Positions 7,008-16,101 are shown, numbered from the stretch's first letter. The stretch: DNA of 48,226 nt from Komagataeibacter swingsii (GCF_003207895.1 NZ_NKUB01000020.1:1-48226), one strand, 5' to 3'. Numbers and translations: made by a program. The notes: a model not told the origin generated them from the sequence alone.

Positions 7008-8339
7008 TCAGGATCGGGCCGACATGCTGCCCGGCGCGCTGGGCTGCGTCTGGGCCGCCATCCGTCCCCCCACCCGCGCGCAGACCCGGAAGGCCAGCAG
7101 CGCGCCAGCCGATGTGATGAAAACCGGGATCCACATGTCATGCCCCAGATGCGTGAACTCGATCCCCAGCGCCACGGCCGTCAGCGGCATGGACATGAAC
7201 GTGCCAAGGAAGGCAATGCCACCCAGCAGCGCAACACTGCCCGCATCCACCGCAGGCAGCACCATGTTCCACGCCCCCGCCAGAACGGTGGACAGCAGCG
7301 CCCCCATGGTCAGGCTGGGCGTCAGCAGGCCGCCCGCCGCCCCCGCGCGCAATGCCCCCATGATGACCACCACCTTGAGGGCCAGCAGGATGGCCGCCAG
7401 TTCCATGCCCAGCCGGGCCGACAGCGCCAGTTGCATCGGCCCGCGTCCGTTGCCCGGTAGCTGCGGGTAAAAACAGGTCAGCACCCCCAGCAGGGGAAAC
7501 ACCACCAGGCACCAGCCGATGCGCGACACGCCCTTCGCCGCGCGGTTCTGCACGATACCCATCAGCCGCCTGGCCATATGCGCGCCAATGCCAATGGCCG
7601 GGCCGGCGCATATCGCCCACAGCACCACGGGGGCTGTGACCGCCATCGGCCCGGTTTCATACTGGTGCACATTGCCCAGCACCGCCCACGGCACGAACGC
7701 CCCGATGGCCGACGCCGCCACCGCGCACAGCACGGCACGCTGGCCTACGGTGCCCAGCAGTACTTCCAGTATGAACAGCGCACCGCCCAGCGGCACGTTA
7801 TACACCGCCGACAGGCCCGCCCCGGCGCCACAGGCGATGAGGATGCGCCGGTCATCGGCCACAAGGTCCAGCATGCGGCCCGTGCCGGTGGCCAGCACGG
7901 CGCCCAGTTCACGCGGCGCGACCTCGCGCCCCAGTGGCGAGCCAAGGGCCACGGTCACGATCTGCAGCAGCAGGTGAACAAGGGTGGATAGCGGCGGCAT
8001 GGGCCTGCCCAGCCCCGTCTTGCCAACAGCGGCGGCAATGCTGACCAGCGGCCGGCCAAAACGCCCCAGCGCCCACCACCCCACGCCGGCCACGATACCC
8101 GCGATACACAGGGCCATGATACGCCGCCAGGGGGGCGCGGCGCTGACGCCGAGCAGGAAGTTATGTGGCCCGCCCGCCTGGCCGTAGCCATAGGCGACAT
8201 GCTGGATCATGTGCAGCAGCAGCGACAGCACCGTGCCCCCCAGCCCGGACAGGATACCCGTGCAGACGACCGCCATGGCCATGACCGGCCAAGGGGTTGA
8301 GGCAGCAGGGGGAACGGAAGGCGAAGCGGGTGTGGTCAT
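7008..8339 (-). CDS. ClC-family chloride channel or H+/Cl- antiporter
   Basis: A 443-residue protein with about ten hydrophobic helices. Family marks are GSPLGREVAPRE (equivalent of the GREGP loop with the gating glutamate), GAGAGLSAVYNVPLGGALF, and AGGLLTPSLTMGALL (equivalent of GGxFxPxL). The first selectivity loop GSGIP is not recognisable, so anion selectivity may differ from the E. coli enzymes. ClC proteins move chloride or fluoride across the inner membrane and help in extreme acid resistance, which fits an acid-producing organism. It lies 46 bp downstream of the porin gene on the same strand, so the two probably form an operon. Confidence 0.9.
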   Translation of the reverse strand: MTTPASPSVPPAASTPWPVMAMAVVCTGILSGLGGTVLSLLLHMIQHVAYGYGQAGGPHNFLLGVSAAPPWRRIMALCIAGIVAGVGWWALGRFGRPLVSIAAAVGKTGLGRPMPPLSTLVHLLLQIVTVALGSPLGREVAPRELGAVLATGTGRMLDLVADDRRILIACGAGAGLSAVYNVPLGGALFILEVLLGTVGQRAVLCAVAASAIGAFVPWAVLGNVHQYETGPMAVTAPVVLWAICAGPAIGIGAHMARRLMGIVQNRAAKGVSRIGWCLVVFPLLGVLTCFYPQLPGNGRGPMQLALSARLGMELAAILLALKVVVIMGALRAGAAGGLLTPSLTMGALLSTVLAGAWNMVLPAVDAGSVALLGGIAFLGTFMSMPLTAVALGIEFTHLGHDMWIPVFITSAGALLAFRVCARVGGRMAAQTQPSAPGSMSARS

Positions 8340-8385
8340 GGCTGCATGGGGTATGCCGGATCGGGGTCCGGGCGCAAGGCAGGTT

Positions 8386-10095
8386 TCAGAAACGCAAGGA
8401 CAGGCTGGACATGTAATAGGTGCCGCTGCCGCCCCCCGCGCGGTTCAGGGCCGGCGCGGTCATGAACCGCGACAGGGTCTGCGCCCATGAAAGATGGGGG
8501 CCGACCTGCCATGTCAGCGTGGCCTGCGGGGCCATGCCGATGAACGCCCCACTGTAATGGAACGCATACTGCAACGCACCCGGCCGCGACAGCGGGGCCT
8601 GCGTGCTGTCGCGCCAGTACAGCGGGTAGCGGGCCATCACACTCAGTGATCTGAAGAACGTCATGCGCACCTCCGGCCCGATATCGACCATGTTCGATTC
8701 GGATACCGTGAGCGAGGCATCGACATACGTCAATTGCGGGTTGAACGGCTGGCTGTACGTGCCCACCGTATCGCGCCGCGCATCCCCGCCCGAAAACACA
8801 TCCGCCTGCATGCCGACAAAGGTATGGAAACGGTCATGCGGGATACGGTAGCCCACCGTGCCGCTGAACGACCATGCATCGATCGGCCGCGACGGGCTGT
8901 CCGGCCGCCCCGTGGCGCGAAAGGCCCCGCCCTGCCATATGCCGCCCACCGAAAACTCGACCGGTCCCGCGATGCCATGCCACCGCCCGCCGAAGTTGTT
9001 GCGCGTGGCCATGCCGGGCTGCACCATGAATGACGGCGCGGACACACCACTCAGCCCCCCGCCCGCCTTGGTGCCAAAGTAGAACAGGTCAAGGAAGGAG
9101 TAGCCCGCCTGCCCCATAAAGGTGAAATCAGGCGGCGCCCATGTGGTCTCCACGCCATACAGGCGGGTGCCGTAATCTTCCGTATCGTGGAAAATGCCCT
9201 TGGGGGTGATGTCGGTGCCGACAAAATCCCACGCATCCACCCGCACGCGCGACCACGCGGCATAGGCCCGGAACCCGTTCCACGCCAGCGGCACGGAGGA
9301 GGACATGCGGTAGTACAGCACATAGGCCGGCATATCGAGAAAGGCCTGCCGCCCGAACATGAAGCCCGCCTTCGCCCCCGCCACATGCCCCTTCACTTCA
9401 ATGAAGGCCTGCTGCGCATCAAGCGGCTTGCGATAGGTGTCGCCATAACCATAAGGCCGCCAGCCACCCGCATCGGCATTGACCAGCTCGCCATACAGCC
9501 GCACATACGCCCCCAGGTGCAGGTCCGCCCCATACAGGTTGCGCACCGTAAAACGGCCCGAATCCACGACATGGGCCGCCCCCAGCACCGGGCGGTTCTC
9601 GAACCAGTTGCGTGCCCGGCTCTCGCCCGAAAAACTGATCCACACGCTGCCGCCGCGGGTCAGGGGAATGTATTTCAGCACATCGAAGGGATCGTTACCC
9701 TTCTTTTTGCCGCGCAGGCTGCTCCAGTCCTCCGCCCAGCGGGCCACGCCATACCGGCCGACGGGACCGAAACCCGCCGCCTCGCCGCTGTCGCGGTTGA
9801 ACACGCCCCAGTCATACTGGTGGCCCGACGGGCGGCGATACGCCATGGCGGGCATGCGGATGGGCTGGCCCACGGGGTTGGCCGATGGCAGGTACTCGAC
9901 CGGCGGCACGGTGGTGGCATGCACATGGATGTTTTCCGGCGCACTGCGCCCCGGCTGTGTTACGGACGCAAAGGCCGCGGGGAGCTGCGCGCCCCATGCC
10001 AGTGCCCCGGATACCGGCAGGACAAGGGCGGAAAAAGGCCGCCGCCCGGCGGTCCGGGCACGCCGCGAAACCGCGCGGGCGGAAAGATCAGACAT
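8386..10095 (-). CDS. Alginate-export-type outer-membrane porin
   Basis: A 569-residue protein with a long basic N-terminal signal region ending near QLPAAFASV. The rest alternates aromatic and small residues in beta strands (YVRLYGELVNADAGGW, GFRAYAAWSRVRVDAW) and ends in SLSLRF, the C-terminal phenylalanine needed for outer-membrane insertion. The size and the R-A-R-N-W-F-E-N-R-P segment fit the AlgE-like family (PF13372), here probably a sugar or organic acid channel. The start could be GTG 10110 or ATG 10095; neither has a strong ribosome site. It precedes the ClC gene by 46 bp. Confidence 0.8.
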   Translation of the reverse strand: MSDLSARAVSRRARTAGRRPFSALVLPVSGALAWGAQLPAAFASVTQPGRSAPENIHVHATTVPPVEYLPSANPVGQPIRMPAMAYRRPSGHQYDWGVFNRDSGEAAGFGPVGRYGVARWAEDWSSLRGKKKGNDPFDVLKYIPLTRGGSVWISFSGESRARNWFENRPVLGAAHVVDSGRFTVRNLYGADLHLGAYVRLYGELVNADAGGWRPYGYGDTYRKPLDAQQAFIEVKGHVAGAKAGFMFGRQAFLDMPAYVLYYRMSSSVPLAWNGFRAYAAWSRVRVDAWDFVGTDITPKGIFHDTEDYGTRLYGVETTWAPPDFTFMGQAGYSFLDLFYFGTKAGGGLSGVSAPSFMVQPGMATRNNFGGRWHGIAGPVEFSVGGIWQGGAFRATGRPDSPSRPIDAWSFSGTVGYRIPHDRFHTFVGMQADVFSGGDARRDTVGTYSQPFNPQLTYVDASLTVSESNMVDIGPEVRMTFFRSLSVMARYPLYWRDSTQAPLSRPGALQYAFHYSGAFIGMAPQATLTWQVGPHLSWAQTLSRFMTAPALNRAGGGSGTYYMSSLSLRF

Positions 10096-10318
10096 AAAGG
10101 GGAACAGCACCTTTCGTTACGGAACGGTTCCAATAACGGCATTTCCCCGTATCGCAAGCGAAAACCGGGAACACGCCGCGTCCGTAATGGCAACACGCAG
10201 GCACTGCACAACCGGGTCCAAAGGCGGTAGCAAGTTCATATTGCTTCCGGATATGGTTACCTGTACGGAACAGAGACAGCGAAATGATGTTTCAGGGGCA
10301 AGGCAGGAAGGGAACGAA

Positions 10319-10657
10319 ATGAAATTCGTTATTGCCGTCATCAAGCCGTTCAAGCTCGATGAGGTGCGCGAAGGGTTGCATTCCATCGGGGTGGACGCCC
10401 TGACCGCAACCGAGGTCAAGGGCTATGGCCGCCAGAAGGGCCAGACCGAAATCTATCGCGGCGCCGAATACAACATCCAGTTCCTGCCCAAGATCAAGCT
10501 GGAGATCGCGGTGGCGGACGCGCAGTGCGACAAGGTGGTGGAGGTGATCCAGGCCGCTTCGTGCACCGGCAAGATCGGCGATGGCAAGATTTTCGTCCTC
10601 GACCTTGAACAGGCAATGCGTATCAGGACACAGGAAACCGGAGAAAACGCGCTGTGA
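10319..10657 (+). CDS. glnK: PII nitrogen regulatory protein GlnK
   Basis: A 112-residue PII protein. It opens with MKFVIAVIKPFKLDEV and has the T-loop RGAEY with Tyr51, the uridylylation site, and the C-terminal signature GKIGDGKIFV (ATP/2-oxoglutarate binding). It senses 2-oxoglutarate and ATP/ADP and blocks AmtB when ammonium is sufficient. ATG 10319 follows GGAAGGGAACG. Its stop codon overlaps the GTG start of amtB by 4 bp, the classical glnK-amtB arrangement. Only the first part of the longer open frame is non-coding leader. Confidence 0.95.
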   Translation: MKFVIAVIKPFKLDEVREGLHSIGVDALTATEVKGYGRQKGQTEIYRGAEYNIQFLPKIKLEIAVADAQCDKVVEVIQAASCTGKIGDGKIFVLDLEQAMRIRTQETGENAL

Positions 10658-12033
10658 TCACAAAGATTGGCAAGGGCGCCCGCCAGTTCGGGCCTGCCGC
10701 CGCAACCGTCGCGCTATCCATGGGCAGCCTGCCCGCCATGGCGGCCGATGCGCCCCCCGCCGCGATCGACACGGGTGACACGGCGTGGATGCTGGTCAGC
10801 ACGGGACTTGTGCTGATGATGACCATTCCCGGCCTTGCCCTGTTCTATGCCGGGATGGTGCGCAAGAAGAACGTGCTGGCGACCCTCATGCAGTCGTTCA
10901 GCATCTGCTGCATCATGACCGTGGTGTGGATGGTGCTGGGCTACAGCCTGGCCTTCACGTCGGGCAACGCGTTCATCGGCGGCCTGTCGCGCGTGATGCT
11001 CAACGGCCTTGGCGCGGGGATCTCCAAGGGGTCCGACGTGGCCTTCACCATGGCTGCCGGCACCCCCGCCGCGACGACCATGACCATTCCCGAAAGCGTG
11101 TGGATGACGTTCCAGATGACGTTCGCCATCATCACGCCCGCGCTGATTACCGGCGCGTTTGCCGAACGCATGAAGTTCAGCGCGCTGTGTGTCTTTACCA
11201 TCCTGTGGTCGCTGATCGTGTACGTGCCGGTTGCCCACTGGGTGTGGGGGCCGGATGGGTGGGTCGCCAGCAAGATCGGCGCGATCGATTTCGCAGGTGG
11301 CACCGTCGTGCATATCAACGCCGGTATCGCGGGCCTTGTCGCCGCCCTGGTGATCGGGCGGCGCAAGGGGTATGGGGAAGAAGACCTGTCCCCCTATAAC
11401 CTGACCTACGCGGTCATTGGCGCGTCCCTGCTATGGGTGGGCTGGTTCGGGTTCAACGCCGGGTCCGCCGTGGGCGCGAACGGCCGCGCGGGCATGGCCA
11501 TGGCCACCACCCAGATCGCGGCGGCGGCGGCTGGCGTGTCATGGATGTGCGCCGAATGGATGAAGACCGGCAAGCCGACCGTGCTGGGCATCATTTCCGG
11601 CGCGGTGGGCGGGCTTGTGGCCATTACGCCCGCGGCGGGCTTCGTGCTGCCGGGTGGCGCGCTGATGATCGGGCTGGCCGCCGGGCTGATCTGCTTCTGG
11701 GGGGCGACGGGCCTCAAGCACATGATGGGCTATGACGACAGCCTTGACGCCTTTGGCGTGCATGGCATTGGCGGCATCGTGGGCGCGCTGCTGACCGGCG
11801 TGTTCGCCTATGGCCCGCTTTCGGCCACCGACGCCAACCCTGCGGGAATCAGCGGGTCGTTCGCACAGTTCGTGGCGCAGGCGGAATCCGTTGGCATCAC
11901 CATCGCCTGGTGCGCGGTGCTGACGTTCATCCTGCTCAAGCTGATTGACCTGACCATCGGGCTGCGTGTCACGCGCGATGAGGAAATGGAAGGGCTGGAC
12001 ATGAGCCTGCATGGCGAGCGGATCAATTCCTGA
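10654..12033 (+). CDS. amtB: Ammonium transporter AmtB
   Basis: A 459-residue protein with an N-terminal signal sequence (ends near AMAADAP) and eleven expected helices, beginning GDTAWMLVSTGLVLMMTIPG. The twin histidines of the pore are present: one in VPVAHWVWG, the other in DAFGVHGIGGIVG. The phenylalanine gate region ALITGAFAERMKFS is also conserved. It imports ammonium and is gated by GlnK. The start is GTG 10654 inside the glnK stop overlap, so translation is coupled. A strong terminator follows at 12069. Confidence 0.95.
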   Translation: MITKIGKGARQFGPAAATVALSMGSLPAMAADAPPAAIDTGDTAWMLVSTGLVLMMTIPGLALFYAGMVRKKNVLATLMQSFSICCIMTVVWMVLGYSLAFTSGNAFIGGLSRVMLNGLGAGISKGSDVAFTMAAGTPAATTMTIPESVWMTFQMTFAIITPALITGAFAERMKFSALCVFTILWSLIVYVPVAHWVWGPDGWVASKIGAIDFAGGTVVHINAGIAGLVAALVIGRRKGYGEEDLSPYNLTYAVIGASLLWVGWFGFNAGSAVGANGRAGMAMATTQIAAAAAGVSWMCAEWMKTGKPTVLGIISGAVGGLVAITPAAGFVLPGGALMIGLAAGLICFWGATGLKHMMGYDDSLDAFGVHGIGGIVGALLTGVFAYGPLSATDANPAGISGSFAQFVAQAESVGITIAWCAVLTFILLKLIDLTIGLRVTRDEEMEGLDMSLHGERINS

Positions 12034-12068
12034 TCCCCTCCGGACCTTCCCGCATCCCCTGAAACTGA

Positions 12069-12096
12069 GGGCGGCCCCGACGGGTCGCCCTTTTTT
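12069..12096 (+). terminator. Rho-independent terminator of glnK-amtB
   Basis: GGGCGGCCC / GGGTCGCCC forms a 9-bp stem with one G-T pair and a CGAC loop, followed by six T residues. It lies 36 bp after the amtB stop codon. Confidence 0.85.
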
Positions 12097-12129
12097 CATG
12101 CGCAATAATCCATTGATGAAAAAACAAGA

Positions 12130-12208
12130 CGTTTTTGGGTGCCGCCTTTTTTCAAGAAGGCGGCGTTCTTTGAAGCTTTTTGAAAAAAGCTTCACCAAAA
12201 ACTTCTTT
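12130..12208 (-). repeat. Intergenic hairpin repeat, copy D
   Basis: CGTTTTTGGGTGCCGCC opens the copy, followed by the GGCGGCGTTC arm, then GAAGCTTTTTGAAAAAAGCTTC and ACCAAAAACTTCTTT. It reaches the stop codon of the GNAT gene (12208-12210), so the last bases of that gene and the repeat touch. It sits between the convergent amtB and GNAT genes. Confidence 0.85.
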
Positions 12209-12735
12209 CAATCCGCAACCGTCACGTCCCGCCGCATTGCGCAGCGTGAGCCGGGGGGGAAGCCCGCCTGCGTTTCTTCCCGCAACACGGCGGCAAGGCG
12301 TGTATCCAGCATGTCGGGCGGCAGCAGGTAAAAGCCTGATTTTTGGTAAAACGGAGCATTCCACGGAATATTGCGGAAGGTTGTCAGCGTAAGCCCGAAC
12401 AGATCAAGCGCCCGCGCGCCGTCATATGCCGCAGCCAGCAGCCGTCGCCCCAGCCCCCTGCCCTGCCGGTCACGGGCCACCGACATTTCAAGGATATGCA
12501 GGTCCTGCCCACACGGCTGCGCGCTGAGGAAGCCCGCGATCCGTCCCTGTTCATCCACCACGACCCAGCAGGTGCGCGTGGCGATGCAGGCCCGGTGCGC
12601 ATCAACGGACATGACCCCGTCATCCGCCACCCACGCCAGTTCGGGCACGCTGCGGAAAGCCTGCCCCGCCGAACGTTCGATGGCGGGCAGGAAGCGGGCA
12701 TCGTCATCGACCGCCTCACGGATGGAAAAAGACAT
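12208..12735 (-). CDS. GNAT-family N-acetyltransferase
   Basis: A 175-residue protein of normal GNAT size. It starts with SIREAVDDDARFLPAIERSA and has the acetyl-CoA loop in motif A, VARDRQGRGLGRRLLAAAYD (R-x-x-G-x-G/A type), then FYQKSGFY in motif B. The substrate is unknown. Two starts are possible: ATG 12744, which lies inside a perfect hairpin stem, and ATG 12735, just outside it; I take 12735. The TonB receptor ends 45 bp upstream on the same strand. Confidence 0.85.
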   Translation of the reverse strand: MSFSIREAVDDDARFLPAIERSAGQAFRSVPELAWVADDGVMSVDAHRACIATRTCWVVVDEQGRIAGFLSAQPCGQDLHILEMSVARDRQGRGLGRRLLAAAYDGARALDLFGLTLTTFRNIPWNAPFYQKSGFYLLPPDMLDTRLAAVLREETQAGFPPGSRCAMRRDVTVAD

Positions 12736-12736
12736 A

Positions 12737-12769
12737 AGGGTCATCCCGTTTGTGTAACGGGATGACCCT
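12737..12769 (-). terminator. 14-bp perfect hairpin between TonB receptor and GNAT gene
   Basis: GGGTCATCCCGTT and AACGGGATGACCC pair perfectly around a 5-nt loop, with one more A-T pair outside. On the minus strand it follows the TonB receptor stop by about 10 nt and is followed by TTATGTCTTTTT. It is probably the terminator of the receptor gene, but it lies directly against the GNAT start codon, so it could also act as a translation or attenuation element. Confidence 0.65.
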
Positions 12770-12779
12770 AGCACACCCG

Positions 12780-15005
12780 TCAGAACGACTGCGAAATACC
12801 GGTCAGGATGGTTCGGCGCAGGCCGTATTGCGGCGCGCCCACCCCCACGCCCGTGCCGCTGCGCAGCATGTAGGGGTGATCGAACAGGTTGGTCACATCC
12901 AGCCGCAACTGCGTGGTGCGCAGGAAGCGGGAGTGGAACAGGTCGCGGAAGGACTGCACGACCGACATGTTGAAGGTCGCGTATTGCGGAATGACGCCCC
13001 CATTGGGCACGTCCGAATCCTGCCGCAGGCCGCTGCCATAGACCATGGTGGCCGAAATGCGCGTGGGGTGCCCGCTGCGATGGAAGAAGGTGTAGCACCC
13101 ACCGGCGGACGCCGTCCAGCGCTGGTCATGATCCAGATGGATCCAGTGCTGGCTGATATATTTCAGGTCATCGGCGTCAAAGTTGAACTGCGCGCTGGTA
13201 ATGTCCTTGCCGATCGCCCGCGACCACGCGAAATTGCCATATAGCGATAGCGGCCCGTGGTCATAGGATGTGGAGAATTCATACCCGTTGACCTGCCCGC
13301 GCCGGTAATTGAACCCCGACAGGATGATGGGCGCGCCGAACTGCCCTTCATCAATCAGGTTATGGGCCAGCTTGTAATAGGCATCGAACGACACGCGCCA
13401 GCCGGGCAGGATGACCTGCTCGATGCCCGCATCAAAATAATGGTCACGCTCGGCCTTGACCGTGTCGCTGCGGCTGACATCGGTCGCAGCCGAGGTATTG
13501 GCGAACTGCCGCAGGTCGGACCCACCTACCACCTCGAACGGCGGCGGCGTGAAATAGCGGGAATAGCCCGCATGCAGCGCCGCCCCCTTCCATGCACGCC
13601 AGACCACGTTGATGCGCGGGCTGAGCTGGTGTTCGTCGGTATATTCCCCCACGCCATCAAAGCGCAGGCCATAATTGACCGTCAGGTTGCGCACCGGCTG
13701 CCATTCATCCTGCACGTACAGGCCGTAGATGTCGCCCGTACGGCCATTGCCCGTGTGGATGCTGACCTGCTGGTTCGCATCATTGAACACCGTGGCGTCA
13801 GCCTTGGTGATGTTGCGTTCGCCAAAGACCTGAAAGCCGAAACGGATGGTGTGGTCGGGGCGCACGCGCCATGTCACGTCGCTCTGGGTGCCGGTGGACA
13901 TGACCGAACGTTCAGCGTGCTGGCTTATGCCCATATAGGCCAGGTCACCCATATTGGGGTCGGGGCTGTAGCCAAGGCTGCTGTAGCGCGAGAAAACCGA
14001 TGTCTGCAGGCTGAACGCGCCAATCGTCTTTTGCAGCGACAGGATGCCGAAATCGGTGATTTCCTTCTGGCGTTCATTCAGGTTGCTGCTGCCCGGGGCC
14101 TGGGGCAGCAGGCTGCTGTAATTATCGCCAAACATGGGCTGGCCACCGATATTGGGCAACTGGTACTCGGCGTTGGAGACACCGGCGATCAGGCTGATCC
14201 GCGTGTTCTCATCCACCGTGTACCGCACATGGCCAAGGAAATGGTACTGGTTGCTCAGGTCATGCGGCGCGTTGAAGGACGGGGTCGTGTTCTCGATCCC
14301 CACCCGGTCATGCACGTAATCGGCGGTGAAGAAGTAATCCCACTTGCCATGCTGCCCCCCGTACTGGGCGGAGGGGAAGAAATAGTCCCGCGCACCGCCG
14401 TAAATGGACACGTTGCCGCCCTTGTTGGTGGACCCGTTCTTGGTGTTGATGTCCACCACGGCGGCTTGCAGGAAGCCATACTGCACCGGCAATGCGCCGG
14501 TCGAAAGCGACAGGTTGTCGGCAAAGCGCGTCATCAGCGTCTGGCCGAACACGTTCATGCCTTCGGGCAGTTGCACGCCATCAAGGCGGAACTGCACCTC
14601 GTTATGGTCACCGCGGACATGGATCTGCCCATAGCTGTCCTGCGCCACGCCGGGGGCCTGCAACAGCACACTGTTCATCCCGGCGTTATCGCCACCGGGA
14701 ATGGTTTCCAGCGCCTTGCGGCTGAAGGCATGCACCGTGGCCCCGGTGGAAGGCTGCAACTGGATGCGCGCACGGTCCAGCCGGGCGGTGACGGTCATGG
14801 CGTCCGGGGCGGATGACCGGCGCGTGATTTCCCCATCCGTCACCTGCGTGGTGGCCGTGCCGGTCGCGCCAGCCGGCGTGCCCGCCGTCGTGGTCTGCGC
14901 CACGAGGGGAGAAACCGGGGTAAACGCGGTCATGGCCGCCAGCACGGCGGGGGATAGCGGGCGACGGGAAAACCATAGGCGGGTCATGTCAGGGCAGGCT
15001 CGCAT
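12780..15005 (-). CDS. TonB-dependent outer-membrane receptor
   Basis: A 741-residue protein if started at ATG 15005. It has a signal sequence (hydrophobic PLSPAVLAAMTAFTPVSPLV), then a plug domain with GMNSVLLQAPGVAQDSYGQ, IHVRGDHNEVQFRLDGVQLP and LQAAVVDINTK. A 22-strand barrel follows, ending in GISQSF with terminal Phe. The plug motifs I-x-V-R-G and R-L-D-G-V are standard. It imports a ligand with TonB/ExbBD energy; the ligand cannot be told. Starts at 15056 and 14987 are also open. I prefer 15005 because the region around 15036-15052 is an AT-rich palindrome. Confidence 0.88.
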   Translation of the reverse strand: MRACPDMTRLWFSRRPLSPAVLAAMTAFTPVSPLVAQTTTAGTPAGATGTATTQVTDGEITRRSSAPDAMTVTARLDRARIQLQPSTGATVHAFSRKALETIPGGDNAGMNSVLLQAPGVAQDSYGQIHVRGDHNEVQFRLDGVQLPEGMNVFGQTLMTRFADNLSLSTGALPVQYGFLQAAVVDINTKNGSTNKGGNVSIYGGARDYFFPSAQYGGQHGKWDYFFTADYVHDRVGIENTTPSFNAPHDLSNQYHFLGHVRYTVDENTRISLIAGVSNAEYQLPNIGGQPMFGDNYSSLLPQAPGSSNLNERQKEITDFGILSLQKTIGAFSLQTSVFSRYSSLGYSPDPNMGDLAYMGISQHAERSVMSTGTQSDVTWRVRPDHTIRFGFQVFGERNITKADATVFNDANQQVSIHTGNGRTGDIYGLYVQDEWQPVRNLTVNYGLRFDGVGEYTDEHQLSPRINVVWRAWKGAALHAGYSRYFTPPPFEVVGGSDLRQFANTSAATDVSRSDTVKAERDHYFDAGIEQVILPGWRVSFDAYYKLAHNLIDEGQFGAPIILSGFNYRRGQVNGYEFSTSYDHGPLSLYGNFAWSRAIGKDITSAQFNFDADDLKYISQHWIHLDHDQRWTASAGGCYTFFHRSGHPTRISATMVYGSGLRQDSDVPNGGVIPQYATFNMSVVQSFRDLFHSRFLRTTQLRLDVTNLFDHPYMLRSGTGVGVGAPQYGLRRTILTGISQSF

Positions 15006-15035
15006 CCAGTCAGGAGATTTCGGATGCCCCAGTTC

Positions 15036-15052
15036 TATATTGGTACAATATA
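15036..15052. promoter_or_regulatory. 17-bp palindrome upstream of TonB receptor
   Basis: TATATTG-GTA-CAATATA is a perfect 7-3-7 inverted repeat 31 bp before the chosen receptor start, in an AT-rich patch within GC-rich DNA. It is placed where an operator or promoter would be. The binding protein is unknown. Confidence 0.45.
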
Positions 15053-15056
15053 ACAT

Positions 15057-15247
15057 AACAGGCTAAAAAAGCAGGCTTCCGCGTGACGCAGCCGGAATGT
15101 TGTTTTTATGCAACAGAAGCATGACCGCCCTGACTTACGCACAGGGCGATCCACGACACGCGCCATTCCATCAATGCGGAACCATGCAGGGACAGACCGG
15201 GTCAGGATGCCGGATCGGTCCACAAATCCGCCCGAAAACCAAAAGCC
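15057..15247. other. Intergenic stretch between TonB receptor and repeat E
   Basis: About 190 bp with no supported gene. It presumably holds the promoter region of the minus-strand TonB receptor. The rest of the receptor-TetR interval is repeat copy E and a short spacer. Confidence 0.4.
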
Positions 15248-15330
15248 GTTTCTGGTGAAGCTTTTTGCAAAAAGTTCGAAAGAACGCCGCCTTTTTGAAA
15301 AAAGGCGGCACCCAAAAACTTTTATTTTTT
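15248..15330 (+). repeat. Intergenic hairpin repeat, copy E
   Basis: It reads GTTTCTGGTGAAGC, then CTTTTTGCAAAAAG, TTCGAAAGAAC, GCCGCCTTTTTG plus AAAAAAGGCGGC, and ACCCAAAAACTTTTAT. It ends 46 bp before the stop codon of the minus-strand TetR gene. Confidence 0.85.
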
Positions 15331-15375
15331 ATCAATGAGTTGTTTTCAAACAGCCTTTTAGAAAACCGTCGCCTT

Positions 15376-16101
15376 TTATGGCGTCTGGCTGGCACCGGGT
15401 GCCGGGCGTTCCATCACGACCGGCGGTTGGCGCGGCGCGTCACGCAGATAGGCATTGAGGAACGTCCGCACGGCGGAGCGGGCGATGAATTCGATGTGCG
15501 CCTCATCCGTATCAACCGGAAGTTGCAGCCGTGCGCGCGCCACGATCCGGGTCTGGCACAGGCCATAGAACTGTTCCGCCGCGAAAACCGGGTCGGGAAT
15601 GTTCAGCACACCCGCGTCATTATGCTGCATGAGCCACGCGGACAGGATGCCAATGGCCTTTTCCGGCCCATACTTCCAGAAGGTTGCGGCAAGGTCGGGG
15701 AAATTGCCCGCCTCCGAAATGATGATGCGGTTGAGCATGAGCGACAGCGGCGAGGTCAGCAGCCTGATCATGGCAACGGCCAGATGTTCGAGCGATTCCG
15801 TAAGGTTCGCCCCTTCGTCAATCCGGCTGAACAGCAGGGGCATCTTCTCGCACGCGCACTGCTCCACAAAGGCGGAAAACAGCGTGGCCTTGCTTTCGAA
15901 ATAATTATACAGCGTCCCCTTGGACACGCCCGCATCCCGGGCGATTCCCGACATGCTCGCCCCTTCATATCCCTGCTGGGCAAAAACACGCGCGGCACCG
16001 GCCAGGATCTGCTGGCGCTTGGCGGCCGACGCACCGGACAGCGGGCAGCTTTCGGCCTGTGTCTGGCCCGGATGGTCTGGCGTGGTACCCATGGAAATCA
16101 T
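15376..16101 (-). CDS. TetR-family transcriptional regulator
   Basis: A 241-residue protein. The N-terminal helix-turn-helix at about residues 28-72 reads AKRQQILAGAARVFAQQGYE, then MSGIARDAGVSKGTLYNYFE, the standard TetR signature. The ligand domain contains a C-terminal TetR_C-like part. ATG 16092 is an alternative start. It is divergent from an RND outer-membrane factor, and a perfect TetR-type operator lies between them, so it probably represses that gene and itself. The inducer is unknown. Confidence 0.9.
   Translation of the reverse strand: MISMGTTPDHPGQTQAESCPLSGASAAKRQQILAGAARVFAQQGYEGASMSGIARDAGVSKGTLYNYFESKATLFSAFVEQCACEKMPLLFSRIDEGANLTESLEHLAVAMIRLLTSPLSLMLNRIIISEAGNFPDLAATFWKYGPEKAIGILSAWLMQHNDAGVLNIPDPVFAAEQFYGLCQTRIVARARLQLPVDTDEAHIEFIARSAVRTFLNAYLRDAPRQPPVVMERPAPGASQTP

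Noticed and set aside
10190-10230. Possible sigma-54 promoter before glnK
   Set aside because: TGGCAA with AGGCA has the right GG/GC spacing but a poor -12 element, so I do not claim it.
12069-12096. Part of the repeat family
   Set aside because: The hairpin after amtB has an unrelated sequence and is an ordinary terminator.
13257-14816. 519-codon plus frame opposite the TonB receptor
   Set aside because: Antisense of a receptor with well-formed plug and barrel motifs; no own motif or ribosome site.
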